A stretch of DNA of 64,000 bases from Epiperipatus broadwayi. Taxonomy: Eukaryota > Onychophora > Udeonychophora > Euonychophora > Peripatidae. Made by a program: the position numbers and the translations under genes. Under the pieces are notes generated by a model that did not search any database, was not told the origin of the DNA, and saw only the letters and a program-made list of their open reading frames with translations. The stretch is taken from the NCBI GenBank assembly GCA_028023455.1, contig JAQFVV010000142.1:167501-231500 (forward strand), given 5' to 3'. Shown in pieces: positions 61,305 through 64,000 of the stretch (position 1 is the stretch's first letter; the number at the start of each line of letters is the position of its first letter).

Positions 61305-61345
61305 TGACGTAATGTTAAGTCAATCTTTCAAAGTAATATAAAAGG
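61305..61345 (+). promoter_or_regulatory. CRE plus TATA box of LTR-like element, copy 1
   Basis: TGACGTAA (61305-61312) and TATAAAAGG (61337-61345), preceded by CATCACATCGA. Both the motifs and their spacing are kept in the copy at 37047-37087. Confidence 0.6.
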
Positions 61346-62074
61346 ACAAGTTTGGAAATTATGAAGGGGTGATTATGATTATTATGATGTGACAGATAGG
61401 TGTTAGTGTGGAGGTGCAGGAGAAGGAATTGAAGAGACGCACGATTCAATCCCTTCAGTTTTGCCAAAGAAAGAAAGAGAAATGAACTATCATTTTCTAC
61501 ATTGAGGACCAACTAAATTAAAAAACCTCCGAATGAATAAATAAAACATCGGCTAAATGTATACCAATATCTTCAGGATGGCAAATGACAGATAAAGATG
61601 AACTGTTTAAAACCGTAAGAACTTTACAATTAATGAACATTAAATTAAAAACTTTTCGTATTTAAAATAATTGCATTAGTTTCCTATCTGACTAAAGTAG
61701 TTAGTGTTATTTGATGTATTTTTTTTCTTATTTATGTAAAATCATTTCCATTTATTTATTTTTTGTTCTTTAAGTTTTTATCATGATTTTTTTGTTTTTC
61801 ATTAAATTAATTATATAAATGTTAAACTTAAGTCGGGCGTGAATGGCTGTATAGATTTGTAAAGTTATATTAGGGGAGGGTAATCTTAGGTTATTTGTTT
61901 CGTTGTTAAATTGGGTCAATGGATTGGATATATTGATGTAGTTAGTAGATGTAGTCGGAGATTCGCTACTGGCAGAATCGTTTATATATACGCCACACTC
62001 ACCCGTTTGCCTATGGAAGGAATTATAAGACGGAGAACGCAATTCCTTTCTATGGAGTTTTTTTTATTGTTCTT

Positions 62075-62109
62075 CTCATTAGATAGATGTAATATTCCTA
62101 TCTGATGAG
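62075..62109 (+). other. Stem-loop at the conserved position, copy 1
   Basis: CTCATTAGATAG, loop starting ATGTAATATTC, then CTATCTGATGAG. All 12 positions pair if one G-T is allowed. Compared with 37828-37862, two stem pairs have changed on both sides. Confidence 0.75.
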
Positions 62110-63070
62110 AGTCAATGTCTTTCTCTTAATCTTTTTGGTGCTGCCGTATTTTGTATTACATTGAATACATCGATGTATCAGATGAATTGATGCCAGTTTG
62201 ACTGCGAATTTTAGCCTAAGGTTAAATAGGGATAGAATATTTATTTTCAAATGCAAATCTATGTAGTCTATTCATACTCGACCCTAAATAAAATGCATTA
62301 AATTTAAGTTGTTTATAGACGCTTGCATGGATTGTTTATCGGTTAACTATGTTTTGTGTTTTCATATTTGATCAAAATATATAGACATTCGATAAATAAT
62401 GATACCTTACAGTGAGTATCTAAAATGTATTTATTCGGATGTCTTTTAAGTTATTGGTGACAATGCAAGTATCTTATGGTGAATACTATTGGGTTACTTA
62501 TAAATTTCCCTCTGCAATTGTCAGTACCAATGATTTTATATTTTGATCGTTTATGTTTATTTTGAAATGTTTTTAACCGTTGTAATCTATGTAACCATCT
62601 GTAATCAACATTATTAAAACAAATTTTTTTTATAATTCCATCTGTGCGAACTTAATTAAAATGTAAACTTATAATATAATAGAAATTAAAATGTAAATTA
62701 AAATCTAAAGTAAAGATAAAAATAATGTTAAATGTTAAAATGTAAACTGATACTAAAACAATTTTAAATCTTATATATATATATATATATATGCGTAAAT
62801 AAATTTTTGTATGTTAATTACTGGCAGTGGCTTATTTTATTCTTTTTTTATATACTCTTAGATTATATTATTAAATCTCTGCTATTCCACTGAGCTAGTG
62901 ACATGGGCTAACGACTGGAATCAAAATTAAAAAAAAAAAATTTTTTTTTTTTTACTTACGTATCTGCCTACTTTATAAATTTTTCTAGGTTCAATGCCTA
63001 GATGGCGCCCTGTAGTGCAGTTTACATAAGTTTACCTTCTCTGGATCGTTACAATATATATATATATATA

Positions 63071-63918
63071 GTCTGCTTTCAAATTTAGGTTATATTTGTT
63101 TGTGTAATGAGGTTTATTTAAACTTTATTGAATTATAAATTTCAATCACTTTTAGTCAAGTATCAATCTTTAATGTGTATATAAATATTTTACACCATAC
63201 ACAGAGATAGCTTAATAATCAGAAAATAATAAATTCTTTATAATAGCTAAATAATCAATTATAATTTTATATATTAAAAGCTCTTTTCAGCACCTGCTTT
63301 GGTGTTCTTTGCAAATGTTACTAATCTATTTAATGTTTTTTTTTCATATGTCATGGCATCAGCCGGGACATGAACCCACACCCGTCTGCAAACAACTACT
63401 TGCTTGCAAGGCGGGTGCGATGACCTCTTGGCTAACAATGCTTGACTAATCTATTTAATGTTGATGAATTATTTCAGACATAAAACCATCCAGTGTCCAA
63501 TAATGAAATTAAAACAAACAATAAGAATGTAAATAATTAAAACAAATCAAAAACGTCATATATAAATTTGTTTAATTATTTATATTATTATTGTTTATTA
63601 TAATTCCATTATTGCACTGGATGGTTTTATGTCTGAAATAATTCATCAACATTAAATAGATTAGTAACATTTGAAACGGTCACCAAAGCAGATGCTGAAA
63701 AAGGCATTTAATGTATAAAATTATTATTGATTATATAGCTGTTGTAAAGAATTTATTATTTTCTGATTATTATTTTGTGGAAGAGCAGCATAAGAATTTT
63801 TATTCCTTTCTAATTTTGATAGAGATAGCTTTTATCACAATAAAAAACATTGCCTTGACAATTAATAGATTGAGATTAATGTTATTGTTTGATGTTATTT
63901 AACTGTGGTCTGCTTTCA
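63071..63918. mobile_element. Foldback element, family E, with 11 bp TSD
   Basis: GTCTGCTTTCA at 63071-63081 and 63908-63918 brackets an inverted repeat. The left arm (about 63210-63530) contains CAGAAAATAATAAATTCTTT and ATTATTTCAGACATAAAACC. The right arm (about 63585-63800) holds the inverses AAAGAATTTATTATTTTCTG and GGTTTTATGTCTGAAATAAT. The left arm is interrupted by a SINE that the right arm lacks. The outermost 100 nt on each side do not pair well. Confidence 0.65.
63320..63462 (-). mobile_element. Minimal tRNA-derived SINE, copy 4
   Basis: The element (63338-63444) lies between exact 18 bp TSDs ACTAATCTATTTAATGTT. The opposite arm of the host foldback holds the uninterrupted site in inverse form (63648-63665), so the insertion is later than the foldback. 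It contains GTTAGCCAAGAGGTC (A box, one change) and GGGTTCATGTCCCGG (B box), with an A run at the 3' end. Confidence 0.9.
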
Positions 63919-64000
63919 TGTATTTACATTTATAAACCAATCTAGCATTATTATCTAAGCAATATTTGTTTTTAGTGCAATATAAAATTTAATATTGCAA

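Larger units (their letters stand above)
60868..63053 (+). mobile_element. LTR-like element, complete copy 1 (2186 bp)
   Basis: Begins TGTAACGAGCAC and ends GGATCGTTACA, a TG...CA pair within 9 bp inverted termini (TTGTAACGA/TCGTTACAA). It carries a CRE and TATA promoter about 440-480 nt in, a hairpin at 61415-61455, the GTCGGGCGTGAATGGCTG block and the stem-loop at 62075. No frame over 90 codons. This reads best as a long solo LTR, probably of a Ty3/gypsy-like element. A DNA transposon with short TIRs is the alternative; the TA-rich target hides the TSD. Confidence 0.6.

Noticed and set aside
61770-62105. 90-codon minus and 64-codon plus frames in the LTR-like element
   Set aside because: Neither is kept in the co-linear copy at 37500-37900, and there is no recognisable motif.

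Overview
This window is A+T-rich (roughly three-quarters A+T by eye), gene-poor eukaryotic DNA, most likely animal. The evidence is eukaryotic: degraded reverse transcriptase and endonuclease segments of RTE-type LINEs, tRNA-derived SINEs with target-site duplications (TSDs), very long ATCT, ATT and TA microsatellites, and short spliced-looking exons. The species cannot be fixed from the sequence. I see no intact, recognisable protein gene.

Layout. 1-5400: AT-rich spacer, one TA-flanked MITE (2161-3122) and two old local duplications. 5400-11300: four foldback (long inverted repeat) insertions, three with exact 12-13 bp TSDs. 11300-17570: AT-rich spacer, an 854 bp ATCT array, and a decayed minus-strand coding tract (15752-17316) split by a 260 bp ATT array. 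17600-24000: a second MITE, a compound foldback, a tRNA-derived SINE, a palindrome and a second copy of the 6.1 kb foldback family. 25270-26714: short minus-strand open blocks with consensus splice sites, the best candidate for part of a cellular gene. 28345-33172: a 1.7 kb duplicated segment in two copies about 3 kb apart, with a decayed gene between them. Comparing the copies exposes three insertions as filled versus empty sites. 33740-38900 and 60868-63053: three copies of a roughly 2 kb element with LTR-like ends, a CRE plus TATA promoter, and a hairpin whose stem differs between copies yet still pairs. 41385-55330: three RTE-like LINE fossils, a third MITE and small tandem repeats. 57000-63918: nested foldbacks and two more SINEs.

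Main point. Several unrelated foldbacks share one design: an inverted-repeat body, an unpaired tail of 30-50 nt on one side only, and TSDs of 11-14 bp. Cut-and-paste transposons do not normally make such variable TSDs; target-primed reverse transcription does. The tRNA-only SINEs here have TSDs in the same range. I infer that hairpin-forming RNAs were retroposed repeatedly in this genome, perhaps by the same LINE machinery. A second recurring design, outer segment - inner segment - outer segment again - both inverted, is clear at two loci and partly present at a third.
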